In this document: positions 1 to 12,500 of the stretch, piece by piece
How the letters are laid out: every line of letters begins with the position of its first letter
Numbering within the stretch: the stretch's first letter is position 1
Assembly (NCBI RefSeq): GCF_021462225.1
Contig: NC_061811.1
Coordinates: 9,511,663-9,575,662 of the forward strand
Source of the DNA: Girardinichthys multiradiatus
Lineage: Eukaryota > Chordata > Actinopteri > Cyprinodontiformes > Goodeidae
Reading direction: 5' to 3'
Length of the DNA stretch: 64,000 nucleotides
The notes under the pieces: generated by a model
Databases searched by the model: none
Seen by the model: only the letters and a program-made list of their open reading frames with translations
What the model was told of the DNA's origin: nothing
Translations under genes and position numbers: made by a program

Positions 1-415
1 TGTCTGAAATCATTAATGTGATCAGGATTCAATACACAACAACATAGCCACCCGAATAAATATTTGCATCAAAGTCTCCAGTATGAGTATGAGTTCAAAA
101 AGTGATGATTTATTGGGTCTTATGTCCGGTGAGGAAGAGGAAGTTTGGAGAACTGTTGTTTGACATGTATTGACTTGGAGACCTATCAGACCAGCACCAT
201 ACCCAGGGATTAATAGAGCTCTCTGTTTAATCAGATAATTACTTTTGAATTTTTACCAATTGTTTGACCAGTAAAAAAATATTTTAGAGTGAGATATTCT
301 CTCATTTCATAAATGTGGGGCACTGTGTCTCTAGTTTTATCTTTCCATTCTACATTTCAAAAGACTGAATGTCACATTTCTATAGAATCTAGTTCAACAT
401 CTGTTTTTTGTGCAG

Positions 416-520
416 GACCAAACAGCTTGAACCTGGACCCAGCAATGTATCCCTAAGCAGTGATTTTTCCAAGGACTGGGGTCCTAACTTTAGATCAGAG
501 CCACCTTCATCCTCAGAGAG
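416..520 (+). CDS. NLR gene 1: N-terminal repeat exon A
   Basis: Open exon of 105 nt between a CAG acceptor (413-415) and an AG/GTGAGC donor. It starts and ends in phase 2, so it can be gained or lost without changing frame. It encodes a short low-complexity module with [13 protein letters not shown], then FSKD, then [13 protein letters not shown]. This resembles the repeated N-terminal modules of fish NLRs (PEPSCxSxxSD type). The same pattern recurs in exons at 1037, 1627, 2044 (decayed) and 20637 (copy 2). Confidence 0.75.
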
Positions 521-3500
521 GTGAGCTGTTTGTGACTGTGTGATTATTATATATCTGTACGAAACTGTTCAATAGCATGAGGTTCAACTGATTAAAGGAA
601 CATTACAGATTAAACTTTGTGTACTTAAAACTAGCTGATCGATTGATTTAGTAAATGTTTGACACTTTCAAAACACTTTCATCTGACAAATTACCAATTA
701 TACAGTTTTTAAACTATATTAGATTATATGAAAACTAATTAAATTGCAGTCAGCGGAAATATTTGGTGGGTTCTGATAAGTTAAGTTAAACCAATACATT
801 GTATCTTTGACTGATGCATGTCTGAATGTGATTGTATGACTGGATTGTTTTAGAATGAGTTGTGTTGATTTACATATAATTTGCACTCAACTGTAAAGTG
901 CTTTGAGATGATGTTTGTTGAGAACTGCTGCTACATAATTAAATTGAAATAAGGTGAACAGTAAAATCTTTGAAGCATATTTAAGTATTTACGCAAACAG
1001 ATTTACTGACTGTACGCCAATGTGTTCTTCTTTCAGGTCACTTCAGGGACTGAAACGTAAACATGAACCAGAATTTGAACCTAGCTGTCAGTCGACAGAG
1101 ACGTTTTATTTTCCATCCGTCCAAACCTCTCCTTCAAAGAGGTGCGCTGTTTCTAACCGCTGTGCCTGTGTGAAATGATTTCATTTCTGCATGGCAGCAT
1201 AGGTTCAGCAATGTTTTACACACATTTTACAAGAAAATAAGCCGTTTCATTGACACAGAAATGGTCATTGATGTATAGATTTATGGTGTTTGCACTAAAA
1301 TATGTTGAAATATTGACGTAAAAGCATTGAAGATTACTGTGTTCTTGAAAGCCTGGCTTTTTCACTGACATTTCTGTTTATATTTAACAAAATTGGAAAT
1401 CATACAAGGAGTAAAATATTCTGAGTTATAAACCAGGCTGAATGAATATGAAAAGGAAATTATTTCTGTTTGTAAATTATTTTACAGCTACACTGATTCT
1501 TATGCAAGCTAGGGCATCATGACCTTTTCTTTTGAGTGTTTAAAGATAATTACACTCATTCATTTTTCATTTCTCAGGCAAACAGAATTTTGCTGAATCT
1601 GTTTCAACAACTGCTTTTTTTATCAGGATGCACCAGGAATTCAATGCTGAACCAAATTATGATCCCAGCTGTCTGTCCTTTGCAAGTGATATTTCCAAGG
1701 ACAGAGCTCCTAACTTTAGATCAGAGCAACCTTCATCCGCAGAGAGGTGAGCTGTTTGTGACTGTTTGAAAAGAAATGATTATATATCTGTATGGGACTG
1801 TTCAATAGCGTGTGGTTTGGTTTAATACCAGAACATCAGAGATTAAACAATGTACTAATTGACTGATTGATTTTATTTTATTTGTTTTGAATTTTTGACT
1901 CTTTCAAAACACCAATTGACCGATTGCCAATTATTCTGTTTTCAAATTATTTTACTGAATAAAGTGATTCATGATGTTTGCATTGAAATGTATTGAAATA
2001 TTGATGTAAAAGCATCAATTCCAACAAAATTTTTTTTAATCAAGATGGACCAGGACTTCAATCCTGAACCTGATCATGAACTCAGCTGTCTGTCCTTCGC
2101 AAAAGATTTGTCCAAGGACTGAGATCCTAAATTTAACTTAGAGCATCCTTCTCCACCAGAGAGCAGAGCTGTCTTTAACTGACTCATGTATGCTGATTTA
2201 GTGGATGATTTTTTTTCAACATGTTTTTCACATGAGCTCACTGTTGTGAAACTGTGTGTAAGTTTTCTGCAAACAGTGAAAGCGTAAAGACTGACGGTTG
2301 TCGGATGTGTCATGGAAGCTGCAACATCACGGTTAACACCACCGATGGTTGATCTCAGGCCATCGGTAACTAATAAGTCTCTGACCCTAAAGATCTATTA
2401 TTTTCAGTCAGACATTTATGTTCTCTAAGGCAACATGATCCACCAGCCACTATGAGCAGGAGCATTCAATGATTATGTTTGAATGAAAACTGAGAGGAAG
2501 AAGCCTATCAAGAAGAACATAAAGCCACCTTTGTAGCCACTGATCTACTCACACCATTCAACATTTTTGTAGAAAGACTAACTCTGACATGACCAAATTC
2601 ATCGCTGCAAGACTACCTTGCTAAACCTGAGGAGATTTTAGCTGAATATTGCCTTGTTTCTATAAACAATGCATTTCAATGAGTTTCAAAGTCCAGAAAG
2701 TGCTGGGTGAAGACTTCAGATTTTCTGGATTTCTGTTTTAGATTCCTTCACTCACAGCTGAAGTGTACCTATGATAAAAATCAAAAGACTTCTACATGCT
2801 TTACAAGTGGGAAAACTTGCAAAATCAGCATTGTATCAAATATTTGTTCTTCCCACTGTAGATCTGGATACCTAATTGATAAACAGCATCATTCAACAGG
2901 TCACGTTGACTCCTTTTGAATTTAAGTTTCCCTTCACTGAAAATTTTTAGGATGCTGTTTCTTATGCCATGTGTGCTGGTGTACCTAAAACTGTGTGTTA
3001 CACGGATCTAAACTTAGCTTCAGTCAGACAACATTTATGTAAATATTTAAATACATTGTTATTGGCCAATATTGTACGAGTGTTAGTTTGGTGTCTTTTA
3101 TCATCTACTTCAGGCTTTCTTTCACTTGCACATTCAAATGAACTTTACATTAATGAACTTGTCTCTGTGTGGGCAGATAATGTGAGCTAATTTTGTATGA
3201 TTCCTGCACAGAGTGGACCAGCAGAGCTCAAGGGTTCCCAGTGGCGAATCTGCAAAGCACCATGAACAACAGCTGGAGTATACATTTGAGGTCTATACAT
3301 GTACAACAACTACTTTATGTTTGTCCTGTTCAGAAACATCTCCATCCTGTGCTTTGGAGACCACAGTTTTATCAGTCTTTCCAATCTAATATCTGGCACC
3401 GTGGAGTCTGTGGAGTCATTCATTTATTAATTTGTTCCAGCTGCTGGAGAAAGAGATTGTCTCTTATGTGAAGAGCGAGCTGAAGAGAATCCAGAAAGTT

Positions 3501-6500
3501 CTTGGTCCAGACCACACAGAATCTTTAGACAGTCAGTGGGAGGAGGAAGAGGTGCTGGGCAATGAGGATGAAGAGCAGAGGAGCAACCAAGAGGCACTTT
3601 TAAAGATCACACTGAACTTCCTAAAGACATTGAAAAAAAAAAAGCTGGCTGACCGTCTGCAGAACAGTAAGAGGATTTCTACAAATATTACACATGCTGA
3701 AGATGTTATTTCCTGAAGATGTTTCATCTCTTATCTGTACACAGTTAAAGAGAGAGAGTTTTGGACCTGATGTACAACATCTTTAGGAAACAAGGAAATC
3801 AGTTTTCCTTTTATTCAGCCACTTTAGACTATAGATGCAAAGTCCCAGGACATAGGATGCAAAGTTTATATACTTTTTATTTTTTAAATTAATAATTACA
3901 GAATACTTATGTTTGTGTTTATTTAGAACTTTTTACTGCAGTTTCCCAACGTCAACTTAAATCATCTCTGAAGAAGAAGTTCCAGTGTGTGTTTGAGGGG
4001 GTTGTTAAAGCAGGAAACCCAATTCTTCTGGAGCAGATCTACACAGAGCTCTACATCACAGAGGGAGGAAGTGGACACGTCAATGAAGAACATGAAGTCA
4101 GACTGATTGAAGCAGCTTCCAGGAAACCACACAGACCAGAAACAACAATCAGACAAGAAGACATCTTTAAACTCCCACCTGGAAGAGATCAACCAATCAG
4201 AACCGTGATGACCAAGGGAGTGGCCGGCATCGGGAAAACACTCTTAACCCAGAAGTTTGTACTAGACTGGGCTGAAGATAAGGTCAACCAGGACATCCAC
4301 TTCATATTTCCATTCACATTCAGAGAGTTGAATCTGCTAAAAGATCAAAAGTTCAGCTTGGTGGAACTTGTTCATCACTTCTTTAGTGAAACAAAAAAAA
4401 TCTGCACATTCGAAGACTTCCAGGTTCTGTTCATCTTTGATGGCCTGGATGAGTGTCGACTTCCTCTGGACTTCACCAACGAGAAGATCCTGACAGATGT
4501 TACAGAGTCCACCTCAGGGGAAGTTCTGCTGACAAACATCATCAGGGGGAATCTTCTTCCTTCTGCTCGCCTCTGGATAACTACAAGACCTGCAGCAGCC
4601 AATCAGATCCCTCCTGAGTGTGTTGGCATGGTAACAGAGGTCAGAGGGTTCACTGACCCACAGAAAGAGGAGTACTTCAGGAAGAGATTTACAGATGAGG
4701 AGCAGACCAGCAAGATTATCTCCCACATCAAGTTATCACGGAGCCTCCACATTATGTGCCACATCCCAATCTTCTGCTGGATCACTGCTACGGTTCTGGA
4801 GGATGTGCTGAAAACAAAACAGGGAGGACATTTGCCAAACAGTCTCACTGAGATGTACATCCAGTACCTGGTAGTTCATACCAAAGTAAAGACAGTAAAG
4901 TATGATGAGGGGAAAGAAACTGATCCACTTTGGAGTCCAGATAGCAAGATGATGATTGAGTCTCTGGGAAAACTGGCTTTTGAGCAATTGCAGAAAAGAA
5001 ACCTGATCTTCTATGAAGCAGACCTTGCAGAGTGTGGCATCGATATCAGAGCAGCTTCAGTGTACTCAGGAGTTTTCACACAGTTGTTCAAAGAGGAGAG
5101 AGGACTATACCAGCACAAGGTGTTTTGCTTCGTCCATCTGAGTGTTCAGGAGTTTCTGGCTGCTCTCTATGTCCATCTGACCTTCATCAACTCCTGTCTT
5201 AATGTGATGGAAGAAAAACAAGTAACCTCTAAGATTTCTTCATTTTATAAGAAACCAAAACTAATAAATCTCCATCAGAGTGCCATTAAAAAGACCTTAA
5301 AAGATCCAAATGGACATCTGGACTTGTTCCTCCGCTTCCTCTTGGGTCTTTCAGTACAAACAAATCAGAATCTTCTACAGGGTTTGGTGACACAAACAGG
5401 AAGTAATTTACAGAACAATCAGGAAACAATCCAGTACATAAAGAAAAGTATCGGAGAGAATATGTCTCCAGAGAAAAGCATCAACCTGTTCCACTGTCTG
5501 AATGAACTGAATGATCATTCTCTAGTGGAGGAAATCCAACAATCTCTGAGTTCAGGGAGTCTATCTACAGAGAAGTTATCCCCTGCACAATGGTCAGCTC
5601 TGGTCTTCATCTTACTGTCATCAGAAGAAGATCTGGATGTGTTTGACCTGAGGAAGTTCTCAGCTTCAGAGAAGGTTCTTCTGAGGCTGCTGCCAGTGGT
5701 CAAAGCCTCCAACAAAGCTCTGTACGTATACTTGTAGTCAAACGTACACATTTTCAAAATACATTTATTTCTGGCTAACAAAGGAAATTTTATATTAAGA
5801 CAATTTTAGTTTAATTTAATTAAAATCTGAATTTAAATGAAAATTTACTGGCATTATCATTTATTCATTATTTATGTTTAAATAAATTTTATCATTGCTG
5901 ATACACAGCGGACCTTTCAGCTAGGTTTAGCTGCAACAAAATAAACTCTCAAAGAGCTGTTAGTATTTTCCCCAGTGGTCATATGATCATTATTAGTTTC
6001 TGGCTTAATGAGAAAAGTGTTCACTGGTAATCACAAGGTTATGAGTTTGATAACTTCCCCCACAACCGGTTAAAGTATTCTTGGGCAAGACATTAAACCT
6101 CAAGATGCCAACCAGTCTGTGCTTTGGTGTGTAAATGGTTGAATGTGTGTTGAATTGTAAAAGCACTTTCAGTGGGCAGTAGTGGGCAGTGACTAGAAAA
6201 GTGCTTTACAAGTTCAGTCAATTTACCATTTCAGTCACTTTGAATATTATCAACAATATGTTGTAGTAATGGAATATGCCACCACTTGTAGAAGGTAGCT
6301 AACAAAATGTGTTTAGGTTACTCGACAATTGCTGCACGTAATCTACAACTTTATACAAGCAATCAAAATACAGTATAATAAAAATGTGCAAATACAGAAT
6401 TCACATTTTCCCTTGCAAGGTATATGTAGACCATTACCATTATGTCCCAGTTCACAAGAAAGACATCACAGCACTTTGCAACACCAACAACCAATCAACC

Positions 6501-9500
6501 AAATTAAGTTGGAGTTTGAACATTTATTTTACTGCTCAAGTTAATGTACATTTTTTTATTTTTTTTTATTTTACTTTTAGGCTTGGTGGCTGTAACCTCT
6601 CAGAAGAAAGCTGTAAATATTTGTCCACAGTTCTCAGCTCACAGTCCTCCAGTCTAAGAGAGTTGGACTTGAGTAACAACGACCTGTTCGATACAGGAGT
6701 GGAGTTTCTATCGGAAGGGCTGAAGAGTCCACAGTGCAAACTGGACATTCTAAGGTCAGGATCACAACTTGCCAGGAAACACTCTTCCATCTGTATCTCT
6801 CTTTAGTGATTCCTGCTTCTGGATACTCTAAACAGTTTATTAAACTAAAATTTAACCTTCTCTCGCATATTTTTCTTCTGCAAATGTAAAGCCCTGCTAT
6901 GAAATTTTATCTAAACTACATTTACTCTGTCCATCTTATTCCTTTGACTTATGATGCTTTGCTTGATTTGCGCTCAACTTGGAGACCAGCATTCTTACAT
7001 GTAAACAAATGATCTGCTGCAAAGCTCCTGCAAATATGTGGTAACATTAATCTTTACAGTTTAAATGGGATACTATACGCAGTGATCTTAAGATCACACC
7101 TCATTGGGCTTGGGTGAAAGAGTCATTGTCATTAAAATGCAAATGACAGGCTACTCATGTGTTGTGGGACCAGTCATGTAATTACAATAATATAAAGATA
7201 AAAATATAACTTACTTTGATATGGAGATTTCTATGCTTTTAATTCTACTAAGGCGAAGGTGCATTGGTATGTTTTAAAGGGACACTTTTCTGTATTAGGT
7301 TTTGGATACAGTCAATGATGGAAAACAGAATGTCATGCACTGATTAGTTTTTACCCAAATCATAAAAGGATGGTGCTACATTACTCTTGTATATTTAAAC
7401 CTAAAATCAAACCAGATATCCACTAAGCAGTGCTGATAATATTCCTTAAAATCCAAAGTTTTTCTGTGGTGGTTGGTTCTAGCCCAACCAAAACACTGGG
7501 TTTAGAATTTTTCTCCAAGGGCTTTTAGTTGAAAAAGGGATACGACCTAACATCCAAGATCTTCAGTAGTCACTTCAGATTAAAAATTTTCAACCACATT
7601 TGTCTTTGTTCTTCTTGTGTTAGTAAACAATGGAAGCAGAACAAGGTTGTAGAAACAATTCTGTTTCACTTTGGATGCATGTTCACTACACACTTGAGGG
7701 CACAAATTAAATTTCGTCCAACTAAAGATCCAGCCCGGTACAGTGAAACAAGTACTGCAGCTCTGCAGCGGTGTGTGTGATTATGAAAACAGACAACAAA
7801 AAACATATTAAGCTCAACCTGTAAAGTGTTAACTTGAAAAAAGCAATCCAACAAAAACACAGCAAAATAAGGTGGATAAATCAATGCTAGCTAGGTGACA
7901 CTCTCGCACCAACACCGACAATTTATATTTTAACTGGCTGTTCACTCTTCAGCAACTGTAAAGGCTTGTACATACTCTAAGAGAACAAAGAAATATGTTC
8001 TATTGAAGTAGTAAGAGCTAAGTGAATTGTGTCCTGAACATTTCATACACAATCAAAATCAGCAGGTGCTCTAGCCAAAAATAAGGGCCCCCATCGCCAA
8101 AGGTATTCATAAAATAAAAAAAATTAAACAAAACACTATAGGATATGTTTATGCTTTTGTAGCCTCGCTTTTATTGGCATTATCCTGCAAAATTAGCAAA
8201 GGAAACAAATCAATGTTGTGCTGTGCATAATAATCAAGAGTGACTCACTGAATCTCTATGAAGCGGAGAACACTGCTTTCTGACAGAATTGAAGCATTAC
8301 ACTAATAATATATCTTTACCAATATCATAATACACTATATTGCCAAAAATATTTGTCTGTCTACTTTTACATGTACATCACTTTGACAACATCCAAATCT
8401 TAATCTAGAAGGTCCAATTTGTTGCTGGACCCTCTGTTAACAATAGCAACTTTAACTATTCTGTAACCATCTTCCACTAGGTTTAGGGGTGTGTAGATGA
8501 GAAAATCAGAACTGAAGCCTGCACTCTAATTCATCCCAAAGGTTTTTAAAAAGGTTGAGGTCAGGAAAGCCATGGAAGTGATTAAAACATTAGAATTCAT
8601 TGATTTGGTGGCGTGACCCAATACTTTTGGCAATATAGTTTACCTCACCACAGTGTCATGTAGTACTACTTAAGACCTACCTTTCATTTCAAATCAAAAA
8701 CCCCTTTCGGGTGATGACAATTGGCCTTTTATTATGCTAATAAAATCCAATAGACAGCTAAGTAACAGCTTGCTATTTATTCATAACTTTTTGTGTGCTG
8801 CTCTATATCATAGAGCATTATAGTTAGCCTTCTACATATATTAGTTTGCAACGTTAATTACTTAGCAAAATGATTACTTAACTGTTAAAATAGAAATGTT
8901 CACATGAAAAGAACTCATTGACTGAAGGTGACATTTCCTACATGTTTTGGCCAGGATGCTATAATTCTAAAATATTGTAAATATTGTTTTTTTCTGGGAA
9001 ACACTGGGCCAGAAGCCACATACTGTTTTCAGTGATGCTATGAGGATTGTGGTTAATTTTGCCAAAACGCTGCAGAATTCTCACAAGAACTCAGATAAAT
9101 GCCCATCAAATATCAAAACACTTTTGGGGGTAATAGATGGCAGAAAGGGTCATCTTTATTTTTAAATATTGATGAATGAAGAAAAAAATTGGACTTCAGC
9201 AGAAAGGGCACTTTTTTCATCCAGGGCAAATGGGCAGGTGTTTGAGCATCTTTAGAGGTTTGTCTGTGCACATGCCCTTTCAAAGGTTATAATTTAAAAA
9301 CATTAAGCATCATTCATAACCTACAGAGTGTTGGACTGTTTGTTTTGCTATTATACCTCCCAGTATCGTCTGCTACTACACCTCCCAGCATGCGTTGAGG
9401 TTAACAGGAAGTGGGTGTTGTAGGGGTTAAGCATGCGAACCATGTACGGAGGACTTAGTCCTCGACGTGGCTGTCCTGGGTTCGAGTCCCGGACCTGCCG

Positions 9501-12500
9501 ACATTTGCTGTATGTCCCTAGCTTCACCATTGCTTTTTCTCCCGCCGGAAACTGAGAAGCGGTTACTACGCAACAGAGGCACGCATTGTTCTGGAGAAGA
9601 AACTCACAAGCCAACTGTTTTTGAGTTTGTTTCGGACATATAGCAAATCTCCAAGACGACACCAAGTAATTCCGTTCTGGTTTTATTTCTGTTAGTACGA
9701 TAGAAATAGCTTGGACAGGATAGAGTAGGATTTTAGGGCTATTTAGAATAGCCACTTATTGAAGTCCAATGTGTTCTAATTTGTATGTGCATACAATGTC
9801 TTATTGAAGCTTTGACCGCTGTTGGACTCTGAAAGCCGCCGTGCTTTGAAGCTGTGTGTATCTCACTATGTTTTGAACACCTGAGCGCAGACTCAGGTGA
9901 ACTTTAAAGTTGGACTGCTAGAACCTCATGGTGGAGCATTCAGTTCCATTGTCTTCACTCTTAGTGTTTTTCCACTGGTAGCCGCCTAAAAGTTTTACGA
10001 CCCTTTGTGTTTCACTGAAGTCCAACATTTGGGGTTTTATGACTGTGATGTTGTTTTATCTTGTTTGGTTAATTATTTTACCCCTTTTTGTGTAGACGTT
10101 TGCATGCTTGATTAGGTGAAGATTATTGAATCAGAATAGCTATGTGGATCAGGGCTGTTTATTTAATAAATATTCACATAGATAAAGAGAAAGCATTTGT
10201 GTTTATTTTGAGCAAAAGCGATTTATCTGTAAAAATAAGGTCTAAGTTCCCCACCTTCGATGAAACGGTTGATTAAATAGTGACATTTAGCATGGTTTTT
10301 GGTTAATAATTATCAATTATTCAAAATAATTTACCAATTGTAATTATTAAAGGCTTTGAGCCCATAATCAAAACACCAGAGGAAATCTTTGATTTCTATT
10401 CGCAAGTAATGATTTTTGGTTAAGAAATTATTTTCTGAATTGTGATTTTAAATTATAGTTTTTGATAAACATTAATTAATCAATAATCATAATCCTTAAA
10501 AGAATATAATTTTTTTCTTTAATCTATCTTTAAATGACCAGTATAACTATGTTTTATCCCTGTTTGATCACACCTGAAGTACGGATTCTACTGTAATGTG
10601 ATCATCTTTAAATAACTTGTATTTCTGCAGGTTGTCAGGCTGTCTAATAACAGAAGAGAGCTACCATTCTCTGGCCACAGCACTGAGCTCCAACTACTGC
10701 CATCTGAGAGAGTTGGACCTGAGCTTCAATCATTTAGGAGCCTCAGCAGAAAAACTTCTGTCAGATAACAGGGAAAATTCAGAATGGAGACTGGAAACAC
10801 TCAGGTAGACCCATAGAGAGATCTATTGCAGACATAATATACAGTACAGGTGAAACAGCTTGCGATTCACTCAGCTCCTGTCCATATATAAATATCCTTA
10901 GGTTTTATCGAAAGCTAGTGGACACACTGAACATAAAACTTAGAGTGTTTGTTAAACACTAACAAAGACATACAGGAGTTGGACAATGAAACTGAAACAC
11001 CTGTCATTTTAGTGTAGGAGGTTTCATGGCTAAATTGGACCAGCCTGGTAGCCAGTCTTCATTGATTGCACATTGCACCAGTAAGAGCAGAGTGTGAAGG
11101 TTCAATTAGCAGGGTAAGAGCACAGTTTTGCTCAAAATATTGAAATGCACACAACATTATGGGTGACATACCAGAGTTCAAAAGAGGACAAATTGTTGGT
11201 GCACGTCTTGCTGGCGCATCTGTGACCAAGACAGCAAGTCTTTGTGATGTATCAAGAGACACGGTATCCAGGGTAATGTCAGCATACCACCAAGAAGGAC
11301 GAACCACATCCAACAGGATTAACTGTGGACGCAAGAGGAAGCTGTCTGAAAGGGATGTTCGGGTGCTAACCTGGATTGTGTCCAAAAAGCATAAAACCAC
11401 GGCTGCCCAAATCACAGCAGAATTAAATGTGCACCTCAACTCTCCTGTTTCCACCAGAACTGTCCGTCAGGAGCTCCACAGGGTCAATATACACGGCCGG
11501 GCTGCTATAGCCAAACCTTTGGTCACTCATGCCAATGCCAAACGTCGGTTTCAATGGTGCAAGGAGCGCAAATCTTGGGCTGTGGACAATGTGAAACATG
11601 TATTGTTCTCTGATGAGTCCACCTTTACTGTTTTCCCCACATCCGGGAGAGTTACGGTGTGGAGAAGCCCCAAAGACGCGTACCACCCAGACTGTTGCAT
11701 GCCCAGAGTGAAGCATGGGGGTGGATCAGTGATGGTTTGGGCTGCCATATCATGGCATTTCCTTGGCCCAATATTGTGCTAGATGGGCCCATCACTGCCA
11801 AGGACTACCGAACCATTCTTGAGGACCATGTGCATCCAATGGTTCAAACATTGTATCCTGAAGGCGGTGCCGTGTATCAGGATGACAATGCACCAATACA
11901 CACATCAAGACTGGTGAAAGATTGGTTTGATGAACATGAAAGTGAAGTTGAACATCTCCCATGGCCTGCACAGTCACCAGATCTAAATATTATTGAGCCA
12001 CTTTGGGGTGTTTTGGAGGAGCGAGTCAGGAAACGTTTTCCTCCACCAGTATCACGTAGTGACCTGGCCACTATCCTGCAAGAAGAATGGCTTAAAATCC
12101 CTCTGACCACTGTGCAGGACTTGTATATGTCATTCCCAAGACGAATTGATGCTGTATTGGCCGCAAAAGGAGGCCCTACACCATACTAATAAATTATTGC
12201 GGTCTAAAACCAGGTGTTTCAGTTTCATTGTCCAACCCCTGTATATGTCCATGTGTGATTCATTCTGACAAATGATTTTGTTATATTGTTATTGCATAAA
12301 TTTCCCTGCATAATCGCCTCTGCAAATATCTTCTGCGTATTATTTATAGGAAATTGTGAAGTTGTGTTTACTCACAAACCCTTAGTAGTAATGGCTGTTC
12401 TTCACTTGAATTGGATCTTTGACAGCTTACGGTTTCCAAACAGAAGTTTATCAATTGTAGGTCATACTTCTTTTAGAAAACTCCACCACATCAAACTATG

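Larger units (their letters stand above)
6755..10630 (+). other. Intron between the two LRR exons of NLR gene 1
   Basis: 3.9-kb AT-rich intron. It holds a Tc1-type MITE (8331-8642) and a tRNA-derived SINE head (9415-9540). The stretch after the SINE up to about 10.2 kb looks like further repeat sequence that I cannot name. No further LRR exon was recognised. Confidence 0.6.

Noticed and set aside
4375..4987. Several minus-strand frames inside the NACHT exon
   Set aside because: Shadows of a strongly conserved + strand coding sequence.
9440..9500. Possible tRNA gene
   Set aside because: Good B box but no full cloverleaf, and SINE-like sequence continues downstream.
9351..9755. 134-codon minus-strand frame
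   Set aside because: Covers a tRNA-derived SINE; no protein signature.
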